Part shown: one piece after another, positions 1 through 7,874 of the stretch | Layout: each line of letters starts with the position of its first letter | How positions within the stretch are numbered: the first letter of the stretch is position 1 | Assembly (NCBI GenBank): GCA_050300015.1 | Contig: JBNKWZ010000029.1 | Location: 124,001 to 188,000 of the forward strand | DNA: 64,000 nucleotides | Direction of reading: 5' to 3' | Origin: CAYZQH01 sp050300015 | Lineage (GTDB): Bacteria > Pseudomonadota > Gammaproteobacteria > Pseudomonadales > Cellvibrionaceae | Position numbers and translations under genes: made by a program | The notes under the pieces: model-generated | Told to the model about the DNA's origin: nothing | The model's database searches: none | Seen by the model: only the letters and a program-made list of their open reading frames with translations

Positions 1-42
1 AAAGCGGGAGCTAGCAAAGCGGGAGCCAGCCCCGCTTGTGCA

Positions 43-1242
43 TTACGATTGTAAGCCAGTGCTATTCAGTTCTACGACTTGCCAGGGTAAGCCATATTGG
101 TTCAAGTCGTTCATAAAGGGGTCTGGGTCGAACTGTTCCATATTCCAAACGCCGGGTTTCATCCACTTGCCATCCAGCATCATTTTTGCACCGATCATGG
201 CAGGTACACCTGTGGTGTAGGAGATGGCCTGTGACTGCACCTCTTCGAAGCAGGCTTCGTGATCGCATATATTGTAGATGTAAACAATTTTCGGTTGACC
301 GTCTTTGATACCCTTGGCCACACACCCGATACAGGTTTTACCTTTTGTTAAAGGGCCTAGGCTAGAGGGATCGGGTAATACTGCTTTTAAAAACTGTAAA
401 GGTATGATTTCAACACCTTCGTATTGTACCGGTGCGATACCGGTCATCCCAACATTTTGTAGCACCTCTAGATGCTTTAAATAGTTAGAGGAAAAAGTCA
501 TCCAGAATCGAGCACGCTGAATTTCTGGGAAGTGCGTGGTGATAGACTCCAGTTCTTCGTGATACATCAAATAGATATCTTTGGGTCCAATACCTTCTGG
601 AAAATCAAAGCTGTCTTTGACCGAAAGTGGGTCTGTCTCGACCCATTGGCCTTGACTCCAATAGCGGCCTTTGGCCGTGACTTCGCGAATGTTTATTTCG
701 GGATTAAAGTTAGTAGCGAAAGGCTGACCGTGATCGCCGGCATTACAGTCAATAATGTCCAGTTCATGGATTTCGTCTAAATAGTGCTTTTTAATGTAGG
801 CGGTGTACACGTTGGTAACGCCCGGATCAAAACCGCTGCCAAGCAATGCCATAAGGCCTGCCTGGGTGAACTTATCTTGGTAGGCCCATTGCCATTTGTA
901 TTCGAATTTGGCTTCCTCGGGTGGCTCGTAATTCGCTGTGTCTAAATAGTGAACACCCGCCTTTAAGCAAGCCTCCATAATGTGGAGGTCTTGATAGGGC
1001 AAAGCCACGTTGATCACAAGGCTGGGCTTTTCTGCTTCAAGTAATGCGCTAAGCTCAGGGACATTGTCCGCGTCGACTTGTGCCGTGCGAATAGGGCGTG
1101 ATATTTGCGCTGCAATTTTTTTACATTTCTCTTCTGTTCGGCTGGCAAGGATGATGTCGCTAAAGACTTCGGGTAATTGGGCGCATTTGTGTGTCACAAC
1201 ACCCCCAACACCACCAGCACCAATGATTAAAACTTTACTCAT
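43..1242 (-). CDS. Carboxynorspermidine dehydrogenase (saccharopine dehydrogenase family)
   Basis: Likely NADPH-dependent carboxy(nor)spermidine dehydrogenase, which condenses aspartate semialdehyde with a diamine in the alternative spermidine/norspermidine route. The 399-residue protein opens with a Rossmann fold: strand VLIIGAGGVGG with the dinucleotide loop at residues 8-14. A saccharopine-dehydrogenase-type catalytic domain follows, and the length fits the family. It lies 22 bases after speA on the same strand, which supports a polyamine rather than a lysine role. The usual partner, carboxynorspermidine decarboxylase (nspC), is not visible and may lie just left of the window. A saccharopine dehydrogenase of other specificity is the main alternative. 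Confidence 0.85.
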   Translation of the reverse strand: MSKVLIIGAGGVGGVVTHKCAQLPEVFSDIILASRTEEKCKKIAAQISRPIRTAQVDADNVPELSALLEAEKPSLVINVALPYQDLHIMEACLKAGVHYLDTANYEPPEEAKFEYKWQWAYQDKFTQAGLMALLGSGFDPGVTNVYTAYIKKHYLDEIHELDIIDCNAGDHGQPFATNFNPEINIREVTAKGRYWSQGQWVETDPLSVKDSFDFPEGIGPKDIYLMYHEELESITTHFPEIQRARFWMTFSSNYLKHLEVLQNVGMTGIAPVQYEGVEIIPLQFLKAVLPDPSSLGPLTKGKTCIGCVAKGIKDGQPKIVYIYNICDHEACFEEVQSQAISYTTGVPAMIGAKMMLDGKWMKPGVWNMEQFDPDPFMNDLNQYGLPWQVVELNSTGLQS

Positions 1243-1264
1243 AGCTTTCTCCTAACCCAACACT

Positions 1265-3181
1265 TTATTTTTCATAATAGGTGTAGCCGCGCATGCTGTC
1301 AGAAAAAGCACTCATAATGCTTTGTCGCTCGCTGGCGGAAATTTTGCCTTCGCGAACAGCTTGCTCTGCTGCTCTACGAAAACGATCTTGCATAACTTGT
1401 GGGTTGTATTCCACATAGCTGAGCACATCTGCAACACTATCGCCTTCAATTTCTTCGGCGAATTCGCAATGACCTTCTTCTGAGATGCGGACACTTACCA
1501 CATTGGTATCACCAAATAGATTGTGAAGATCGCCCAAAGTCTCTTGGTATGCGCCCACTAAGAACACCCCAATGTAGTATTCTTCATTGTCTTTGAGTTC
1601 ATGCAGAGGCAGTGTGCGACGTGTGTTGTGTAGGTCTGCAAAGCGGTCTATTTTACCGTCGCAGTCACAGGTGATATCCGCGATGATGGCTTGCCGGGTA
1701 GGTCGCTCCACCAAACGATGAATGGGCGAGATCGGGAAGATTTGATCTATCGCCCAAATGTCAGGTAGCGATTGAAATAGGCTAAAGTTACAGTAGTAAA
1801 TATCTGCCAGTTGTTCTTTAAGCTTATCCAGTTCGCGCAGTGCTTTTGGGGCATCTTCCGATAAATCCAAAAGGTGATGCATCACTTTTAGAAAAAGATT
1901 CTCGGCCAAGGCTCTCGAGCGTAAGCTCACTTGTCCACGCTTAAACAATTCTCGGAGCTCATCGCGGTAAAACAGCGCGTCGTTATAGCACTCTTGAAGA
2001 TTACGCACGGTGGCAGAGGACAACAGCTCTTTTAGCGCGTGAATCATTTGATGGTCATCGTCGCTGAGCGTGGTAGGGGTCTCTACCGGTTCGAAGGTGG
2101 CCACATCCAATACATTAAATAAGAGGACGGACGAGTAGGCCACAGTGGCCCGACCAGACTCGGTGACGATTGTAGGGTGCGCGATGTCGTGAGGGTCGAG
2201 GGTGGTCATAATAACGTCGACAATGTCTGCGCAGTATTCGTCTAGGGTGTAGTTTCTAGAGTGCACATAATTTGTTTTTGATCCGTCATAATCCACCGCA
2301 AGCCCACCGCCTAGGTCTAAATAGCCCATGGTGGCACCTTCACGAACCAGGTCCATATAGACTTGACAGGCCTCTAGCACCCCCGTGCGGATATCCCGGA
2401 TGTTAGGGATTTGTGAGCCCAAATGGTAATGCAGCAATTGCAAACAATCGAGCATGTTTTCTCGCTTCAACTGGTCCACAACGATAATCAGTTGCGCAAT
2501 AGATAAACCGAAGATGCTACGATCACCACTGGTTGCATTCCAGTGGCCGCCCACCATGGAGGCAAGTTTGACTCTGATACCGATACGCGGGCGAATATTC
2601 AGTTCGCGGCTGCGCTCCAGGATAATCGGCAACTCTGTGAGTGTCTCGATGACAAAGAAGACTTTATATCCAATTTTGCTGGCTTGAAGCCCGAGATCGA
2701 TAAATTCTGAGTCCTTATAGCCGTTGCAGACAATACAGGCATCGGGGTTTTCGAGGTTTGCCAGGGCAATCATTAGCTCAGGCTTGGATCCTGCCTCCAG
2801 GCCATGGCCGAACTTCGCGCCAACTTGGGCGATCTCTTCGATCACATGGCACTGTTGGTTGACCTTGATGGGAAACACACCGCGGTAAACGCCCTGATAA
2901 CCACTTTGCTTGATGGCGTTGCCAAAAGCGCTGTTGAGGCGAGTGATCTGCTGTTCCAGCAAATTTTCAAGTCGAACCAACGCGGGCATGTTGATGCCAC
3001 GGGCTTTCATTTCGTTGACAATGCTCAGTAACGAAACATGCTTGGGTTGGTCGCCAACGCCTGCTGTGACGGAGATTTCGCCACTGTCAGATACGCTGAA
3101 ATAGCCGGCACCCCATTCGTTTATGCCATAAAGTTCGGCCGAATGTGTAGGTGTCCAGGCGTGATGGACAATCTTATTCAA
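1265..3181 (-). CDS. speA: Biosynthetic arginine decarboxylase
   Basis: PLP enzyme that decarboxylates arginine to agmatine, the first step of polyamine synthesis. The 638-residue protein is close to the roughly 650 of the family. The PLP lysine is K106 in FPIKVNQQ. The HYHLGSQI barrel motif and the glycine-rich phosphate-binding LDLGGGLAVDYDGS follow, and the C-terminal region has the helical insert typical of SpeA. It is transcribed leftward ahead of the carboxynorspermidine dehydrogenase gene, probably from the promoter at 3284-3312. Agmatine from this enzyme would feed putrescine to the downstream enzyme. Confidence 0.96.
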   Translation of the reverse strand: MNKIVHHAWTPTHSAELYGINEWGAGYFSVSDSGEISVTAGVGDQPKHVSLLSIVNEMKARGINMPALVRLENLLEQQITRLNSAFGNAIKQSGYQGVYRGVFPIKVNQQCHVIEEIAQVGAKFGHGLEAGSKPELMIALANLENPDACIVCNGYKDSEFIDLGLQASKIGYKVFFVIETLTELPIILERSRELNIRPRIGIRVKLASMVGGHWNATSGDRSIFGLSIAQLIIVVDQLKRENMLDCLQLLHYHLGSQIPNIRDIRTGVLEACQVYMDLVREGATMGYLDLGGGLAVDYDGSKTNYVHSRNYTLDEYCADIVDVIMTTLDPHDIAHPTIVTESGRATVAYSSVLLFNVLDVATFEPVETPTTLSDDDHQMIHALKELLSSATVRNLQECYNDALFYRDELRELFKRGQVSLRSRALAENLFLKVMHHLLDLSEDAPKALRELDKLKEQLADIYYCNFSLFQSLPDIWAIDQIFPISPIHRLVERPTRQAIIADITCDCDGKIDRFADLHNTRRTLPLHELKDNEEYYIGVFLVGAYQETLGDLHNLFGDTNVVSVRISEEGHCEFAEEIEGDSVADVLSYVEYNPQVMQDRFRRAAEQAVREGKISASERQSIMSAFSDSMRGYTYYEK

Positions 3182-3283
3182 ATTAGTGAGTTCTCTGGTC
3201 TGGATTGAGCTTGTGAGCGGGCAGGGGCCTGCCGGGCTCGCTTATAGAATGAGCGCGCGCACTATCTCAAATTTAGATGGGTT

Positions 3284-3312
3284 TTTCTACCCTGAGCGTG
3301 ACAATTCGTCAA
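3284..3312 (-). promoter_or_regulatory. Probable sigma-70 promoter of speA
   Basis: On the minus strand TTGACG (3307-3312) and TAGAAA (3284-3289) are separated by exactly 17 bases. The predicted start of transcription near 3277 gives a leader of about 95 bases before the speA ATG. It was assigned from consensus matching only. Confidence 0.55.
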
Positions 3313-3428
3313 ATGTCGCAGTGACACGCTAAACCCGCCCCCAGCCTTGATCGAGGCTGCTAGAAACCTACGAGGCAGTGAGCTTGTCAGCCTCACCCGA
3401 CGAACGTCAGGCAAGGGGTTGTTGGGAG

Positions 3429-3749
3429 TCAATGATAACGTTGAGCCCGCTTTCTATCACTTGCGGATTTCAACCTGCGTTCAGCCGCCAAAAACGCATC
3501 TCGAACCGCCACGTGCACGGATTCATCGTCGTGGCTGACCGTTAAGGGCGACCCTTTTAGATTCAGTTCGATGGATGCTCGGAACATACGACCCTTACCC
3601 TTATGTTTATGGGGGGCGTCGAGCACTACGCGTGAATGGAGTATGTCTTCGGAAAATTTAGCGAGTTTTTGATATTTTTCGTTGATGGTGTGTGTTAATG
3701 CAGCAGACGAGTCGATATCTCGGTATACAACGTCTAAATTAGGGCTCAT
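3429..3749 (-). CDS. hpf: Ribosome hibernation promoting factor, short HPF/RaiA family
   Basis: The 106-residue protein matches the short HPF/YfiA type, which binds the 30S decoding site and silences ribosomes in stationary phase. Visible features are an alpha-beta fold start, a basic patch around HKHKGKG, a second strand region FRASIELNLKG and the helix VHVAVRDAFLAAERRLKSAS ending in basic residues. There is no C-terminal dimerisation domain, so it is the short form. It is not in the common rpoN-hpf-ptsN context but stands alone upstream of speA in the same direction. Family assignment is firm; the choice between HPF and RaiA is not. Confidence 0.82.
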   Translation of the reverse strand: MSPNLDVVYRDIDSSAALTHTINEKYQKLAKFSEDILHSRVVLDAPHKHKGKGRMFRASIELNLKGSPLTVSHDDESVHVAVRDAFLAAERRLKSASDRKRAQRYH

Positions 3750-3849
3750 AGGCAGCCTCCACTAATGCCGGTGTTAAATAGAGTAATTCGTAGGCCTACT
3801 CTTTCATAATGGCGCGAAAAAGGAAATTTTCAAGCCAGCAGTAAGAACT

Positions 3850-4005
3850 TTGAATTATGACTTTGATGTTGCTTATACGCTCTTCGATTTCTATGGCGCA
3901 TTGGACAGTGATGATTGTCTGTTGGCTGGTCAAGACAAAGACATGCTATTGGTTCTGGTGTTTGAAAGACTTTGCGGGACACCTGAAATACTTCTAAGTT
4001 TTTGA
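3850..4005 (+). CDS. Possible small acidic protein or gene remnant, 51 residues
   Basis: A frame open from 3787 to the TGA at 4003-4005 has no ATG before residue 36; TTG at 3850 is the only reasonable start and lacks a clear ribosome site. The product is acidic and hydrophobic (NYDFDVAYTLFDFYGAL...LLVLVFERLCGTPEILLSF), with a more protein-like composition than the other frames here. It sits in the 328-base stretch between the hpf start and the GlxA-type regulator, which otherwise shows nothing recognisable. It could be a real short gene, a decayed fragment or chance. Confidence 0.2.
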   Translation: MNYDFDVAYTLFDFYGALDSDDCLLAGQDKDMLLVLVFERLCGTPEILLSF

Positions 4006-4077
4006 TTTTAAATAACTATAAGGCTTTTCGTTGTGAGGGATAGTGGCTTTGCCGCGCGTTTCGAGGGCGTACGCTGA

Positions 4078-5082
4078 TTAGGTATCCGCGTGAAATAATT
4101 TTGCCCGCACGGTGGTTCGATATTGTCCCGGGGTAGTCGCAAAGTGCTTTTTAAACAGGTCAGAAAAATGGGCCGTATCAAGATAGCCAATTTTATACGC
4201 GATTTCCGCAATACTTAAATTGGTAGATTGCAAAAACTCACGTGCTTGGCGCATGCGTAAGGTTTGTAAATATTGCAAGGGCGTCTGGTTGGTGGCCTGT
4301 TTGAATCGACGATTTAAAGTTCGCAAGCTCATTTTTAGCTCGGCAGCCAGCGTTTTTATTTGAACTTCATGCATGAGATTTTCGCTCAGCCAGGTTTGCG
4401 CTTGAGCAATGGCTTCGTCGGGGTGACCGTAAGCTTCTTCAATAGTGTGATGCTGCAATTGATAAGCTTGTCGCACTTCGTGGAAAAAATGCCTTTCAAC
4501 ATCCCGCGCAATTTTTGTGTGGAACAATTCTTCAATAAAAAAGACCGTTAAGTCCGCTAAAGAAGTCACACTGCCCGTGCAAAAAAGGCTGCCCGCACGG
4601 GTGATAAAGGCGTATCTCTTTAACTCAGCCAACGGGTAACTTTTTTCAAACTCATCAAAGTAATACCAGTGGGTGGTGGCCGGCTGATGGTCGAGTAAGC
4701 TTGCTTCACCCATAAAGCAACAGCCGGTGCCGACACCCGCAATGGTATTGCCAAGGCGATGCTGCTGCTTTAGCCAAGGAAACAGTGACTCACTGCGCTT
4801 GAGCACAGGTTTGGGGTTGCGCCAGAGCGCCGGTAAATAAGTAATGTGCGAATTCGAAATGTCTTGTATGGCGCAATCGGGCGCAAGCGTCACGCCGGTA
4901 TGGGTGGTCACCGGTTTCCCATCTAGCGAAGCCAGTTGGATGTTTAGCCGGATGCTTTTGTTTTTCAGCTCAGTTCGCGAAAGACTTTCAGCGGCCCGAA
5001 GTAACTCCATAGGCAGGGCCACACTGGTGGCCAGCATTTGGGGGCATAGAAAAAAAGTCACCGTTCTTCGTTGAATACTCAC
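4078..5082 (-). CDS. GlxA-type AraC family transcriptional regulator
   Basis: Transcription factor of about 334 residues. It has an N-terminal DJ-1/PfpI-like domain of the GlxA group (start VSIQRRTVTFFLCPQML) and a C-terminal AraC double helix-turn-helix from about residue 230. The latter contains IKTLAAELKMSLRTLNRRF and IAEIAYKIGYLDTAHFSDLF. I chose GTG at 5082 because the preceding open frame is not protein-like and would run over the fabY start. The ligand is unknown. Its divergent placement from fabY, with about 160 bases between, makes fabY a plausible target, but that is inference. Confidence 0.88.
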   Translation of the reverse strand: MSIQRRTVTFFLCPQMLATSVALPMELLRAAESLSRTELKNKSIRLNIQLASLDGKPVTTHTGVTLAPDCAIQDISNSHITYLPALWRNPKPVLKRSESLFPWLKQQHRLGNTIAGVGTGCCFMGEASLLDHQPATTHWYYFDEFEKSYPLAELKRYAFITRAGSLFCTGSVTSLADLTVFFIEELFHTKIARDVERHFFHEVRQAYQLQHHTIEEAYGHPDEAIAQAQTWLSENLMHEVQIKTLAAELKMSLRTLNRRFKQATNQTPLQYLQTLRMRQAREFLQSTNLSIAEIAYKIGYLDTAHFSDLFKKHFATTPGQYRTTVRAKLFHADT

Positions 5083-5245
5083 GTTTGCGATACGCCTGGC
5101 TAATTTGCCTAATATTATGGCCAGTATCCCCTTAATTATGTGGCAATACAACCATACACTATCTGAAACATAGGTTGTTTGGGCCAGTACTCGTTTAGGC
5201 GGCTCAGCCAGCCAACTTACCAAATTGAGTCGTAGTGGAGTAACC

Positions 5246-7093
5246 ATGAAATCTTTGCCCGTTATTGTGGGTTTTGGCGGATATAACTCTGCAGGTCGCA
5301 GCTCTGGCCACAATGCCTACCTGCGGATGATTTACGAGAGCCTAGATCAGCGCCACCGAGTGCACACGTTAAAAGCACTGGGGGCCATTATGGGCATTGA
5401 GGTAAGCGACGCTCCAGCGGACGACGTAACCTCGAAAATTCTTGCGGGTACGCTGATTCGAAGAATCGAACCCAATTTTTTCGACGTCAATGCCACGCCC
5501 ATTGGACGTCAATGTGAGCTATCAGCGAGTGAGTCGTCGCCCATTACCATGACAATGGCAGCGCGCGATGTCCCGAACCCCTTGCCGTATGGGTGGACGC
5601 TCAAGGGCGAACCCACAAAAGGGCAATGCGAAATTGAAATTTGGAAAAGCCAAGCCATTACTGTCCAAACCCAGTTGCCTTTGCCTGTTCAGGCGGCGGG
5701 ACAGCTGCCTACGGGGTTTAATCCCGGGTCATATTACCGTTCAACGCACCATCCTCGAGGGTTACAACTAACGGTATTGTCCGCTTCAGATGCCGTGCGC
5801 TCCACGGGTTTGGCTTGGGAAGATGTGGTCGCCAAGGTATCGCCTGATCAGGTGGCGGTTTACGCCAGTAGTGTGATGAGCCAATTGGATGGCAACGGTC
5901 TCGGCGGAATGATGCAAAATCGCATGCGTGGCCAGCGCGTGTCTTCCAAGCAATTGGCGCTCGGACTCAGCACTATGGCGGCGGATTTCGTCAATGCCTA
6001 TGTGTTAGGTAGTGTGGGCACAACTGCTGGGATATCGGGTGCCTGCGCGACGTTTGCGTACAATTTGAAGGCCGCAGTGAACGATATTCAAAGCGGCCGC
6101 TGTAAGGTTGCTTTGGTGGGTAGTAGCGAAGCTCCCATATTGCCGGAAGTGATTGAAGGCTATGCAGCCATGAGTGCACTGGCCACCGATGATGAGCTTA
6201 GAAGACTGGATGGTACCCAATCGGTGGACCATCGGCGCAGCTCAAGGCCTTTCGGTGACAATTGTGGCTTTACCATAGCGGAGTCGGGGCAGTACGTCAT
6301 GTTGATGGCGGATGAATTAGCGATTGAAATGGGAGCTCAAATTCTGGGCATGGTCCCTGGTGTTTTCGTGAATGCCGATGGCTATAAAAAATCCATTTCA
6401 GCGCCCGGACCGGGCAATTACATCACGATGGCTAAAGCTTGTGCCCTAACGCAACAGTGGGCGGGAGAGCAGGTTTTACAACAGCAAAGCTTTATTCAAG
6501 CGCACGGCTCCAGCACGCCGCACAACCGTGTGACTGAATCCAAGATATTTGATGAAGTGGCAAGAACCTTTGGGGTGGAACGCTGGCCGGTGACTGCGGT
6601 CAAAGCCTATCTAGGGCATTCCCTTGGGCCTGCCAGTGCAGACCAATTGGCGGCCTCACTTGGAGTATTTGCATACGGCGTACTGCCGGGTATTAAGACG
6701 ATTGATAAGGTGGCCGAGGATGTTCACGATGAACGTTTGCAACTGTCAAATAAAGATCTGGAGCTAGGCAAAGATAAAGCACAGGTGGCGCTGCTGAACT
6801 CAAAAGGCTTTGGCGGAAACAACGCGACTGCGGCAGTCTTTTCACCCTCGCTCACAGAGGACACATTACAGAAAAAGTACACCGCCAAGCAATGGAAGGA
6901 CTATTTATCTCGTCGATCAAGCACACTTGAGGCTGTCGCTGCCTATGAAGAGCAGGCGAGCGCCGGCAAGCTAGACCCTATCTATCATTTTGGTGAGGGT
7001 GTGATTGATGAAACTCAAATCAAACTCACCCAGCAAGCCATCACGTTACCGGGCTTTAAAAATCCTGTCGGCCTGCTTGGAACAGAGGATTAG
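5246..7093 (+). CDS. fabY: FabY-type beta-ketoacyl-ACP synthase
   Basis: Condensing enzyme resembling Pseudomonas aeruginosa FabY, which starts fatty-acid synthesis by joining acetyl-CoA and malonyl-ACP. The 615 residues are much longer than FabF or FabB. It opens with PVIVGFGGYNSAGRSS. The thiolase-fold triad is visible: C267 in SGACATF, H420 in AHGSSTP and H458 in YLGHSLGP, then the NSKGFGGNNA loop. The ATG at 5246 is preceded by GGAG at a good distance; an in-frame start 21 bases earlier is less likely. No fabH is present in this window, so FabY may do the initiation step. The next gene overlaps its stop. Confidence 0.93.
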   Translation: MKSLPVIVGFGGYNSAGRSSGHNAYLRMIYESLDQRHRVHTLKALGAIMGIEVSDAPADDVTSKILAGTLIRRIEPNFFDVNATPIGRQCELSASESSPITMTMAARDVPNPLPYGWTLKGEPTKGQCEIEIWKSQAITVQTQLPLPVQAAGQLPTGFNPGSYYRSTHHPRGLQLTVLSASDAVRSTGLAWEDVVAKVSPDQVAVYASSVMSQLDGNGLGGMMQNRMRGQRVSSKQLALGLSTMAADFVNAYVLGSVGTTAGISGACATFAYNLKAAVNDIQSGRCKVALVGSSEAPILPEVIEGYAAMSALATDDELRRLDGTQSVDHRRSSRPFGDNCGFTIAESGQYVMLMADELAIEMGAQILGMVPGVFVNADGYKKSISAPGPGNYITMAKACALTQQWAGEQVLQQQSFIQAHGSSTPHNRVTESKIFDEVARTFGVERWPVTAVKAYLGHSLGPASADQLAASLGVFAYGVLPGIKTIDKVAEDVHDERLQLSNKDLELGKDKAQVALLNSKGFGGNNATAAVFSPSLTEDTLQKKYTAKQWKDYLSRRSSTLEAVAAYEEQASAGKLDPIYHFGEGVIDETQIKLTQQAITLPGFKNPVGLLGTED

Positions 7094-7683
7094 TGCTGGT
7101 GTCTGAGAAGGGGGGCGAAGCCCCACAGTTTGACCCTGCAGGCGAGAATGTAGGTGCTCGCTTGTTGGCGTTGCGTCAGCGGCTTGGGCTGTCACAGCGG
7201 GAATTGGCCCGTCGGGCTAAGATGCCAAACGGCAATATTTCGTTGATTGAACAAGGTAAAGCCAGTCCAACGATTCATTCATTGAACCGTATTTTGTCGT
7301 CTATTGGTGTGAGTTTGCAGGCTTTCTTTCAAGAGACGCCGTTTTTGGCATCACCTGTTATTGGTGAGCAGTCATTTGTGCACCTGCGTGCGGACGGAGC
7401 GGAGTCCTGGTGGAAGACCTTTTTGTCCGCAGACCATCAAGTGACTTTGCGTAAAGACCGCATATTGCCTGAATGTACGTTGGCGCCTATAGCGGTTGAG
7501 GGGCATACAGCAGGACGCCTACTAGGGTTGTTGGTGGAGGGGGAGGTCGTTATCGAAGTCAAGGGGGAAGCGTTTGTAATGACATCTGGAGAAGCTTGTA
7601 TGGTCATGCTGAACGAGCGTCATCGTTTTCGCAACGTTTCGAGTGAACCGGCTTATTTGGTCACTTTTTTAATTTCCCCATAA
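7093..7683 (+). CDS. XRE family regulator with C-terminal cupin
   Basis: DNA-binding regulator of 196 residues. It has an XRE helix-turn-helix at about 22-76 (LRQRLGLSQRELARRAKM, then GNISLIEQGKASPTI) and a cupin sensor domain from about 118 (VTLRKDRILPECTL to the end). It looks like the PuuR/SutR class, in which the cupin binds a small ligand. The GTG start shares one base with the fabY stop (TAGTG), and AGAGGA lies just before. The two genes are therefore probably translationally coupled. fadBA follows after 191 bases. The ligand and targets are not known; control of fatty-acid genes is an inference from position. Confidence 0.88.
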   Translation: MLVSEKGGEAPQFDPAGENVGARLLALRQRLGLSQRELARRAKMPNGNISLIEQGKASPTIHSLNRILSSIGVSLQAFFQETPFLASPVIGEQSFVHLRADGAESWWKTFLSADHQVTLRKDRILPECTLAPIAVEGHTAGRLLGLLVEGEVVIEVKGEAFVMTSGEACMVMLNERHRFRNVSSEPAYLVTFLISP

Positions 7684-7833
7684 TCCGCTAGTCGTCATTG
7701 TTTGGGGTAGTGACCTAAAACAAGTTCTTCTATAAAAAAAGATGTCACAGGCGCCTATATTAACCTTTAGGCGTGAGAACGCTCCGTTGGAGAGGTTAGG
7801 ATGGCTGTCTTTACCTGTTCTTATGATCCATAC

Positions 7834-7850
7834 TAAACCCATAACGTTTA
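7834..7850. promoter_or_regulatory. Palindrome before fadB, candidate operator
   Basis: TAAAC, seven bases, GTTTA: a perfect interrupted palindrome 25 bases before the fadB start. The half-sites recall the GAAAC/GTTTC halves of PsrA-type fatty-acid operators, but the spacer is longer than I know for that family. It could be the site of the neighbouring XRE regulator or chance in an AT-rich stretch. Confidence 0.25.
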
Positions 7851-7874
7851 ACTTTAACCAGTACCGAGGGTGAC

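Noticed and set aside
4008..4211. 67-codon minus-strand frame at the GlxA-type regulator 3' end.
   Set aside because: It overlaps the regulator's conserved helix-turn-helix codons in another frame and is Lys/Ile-rich noise.
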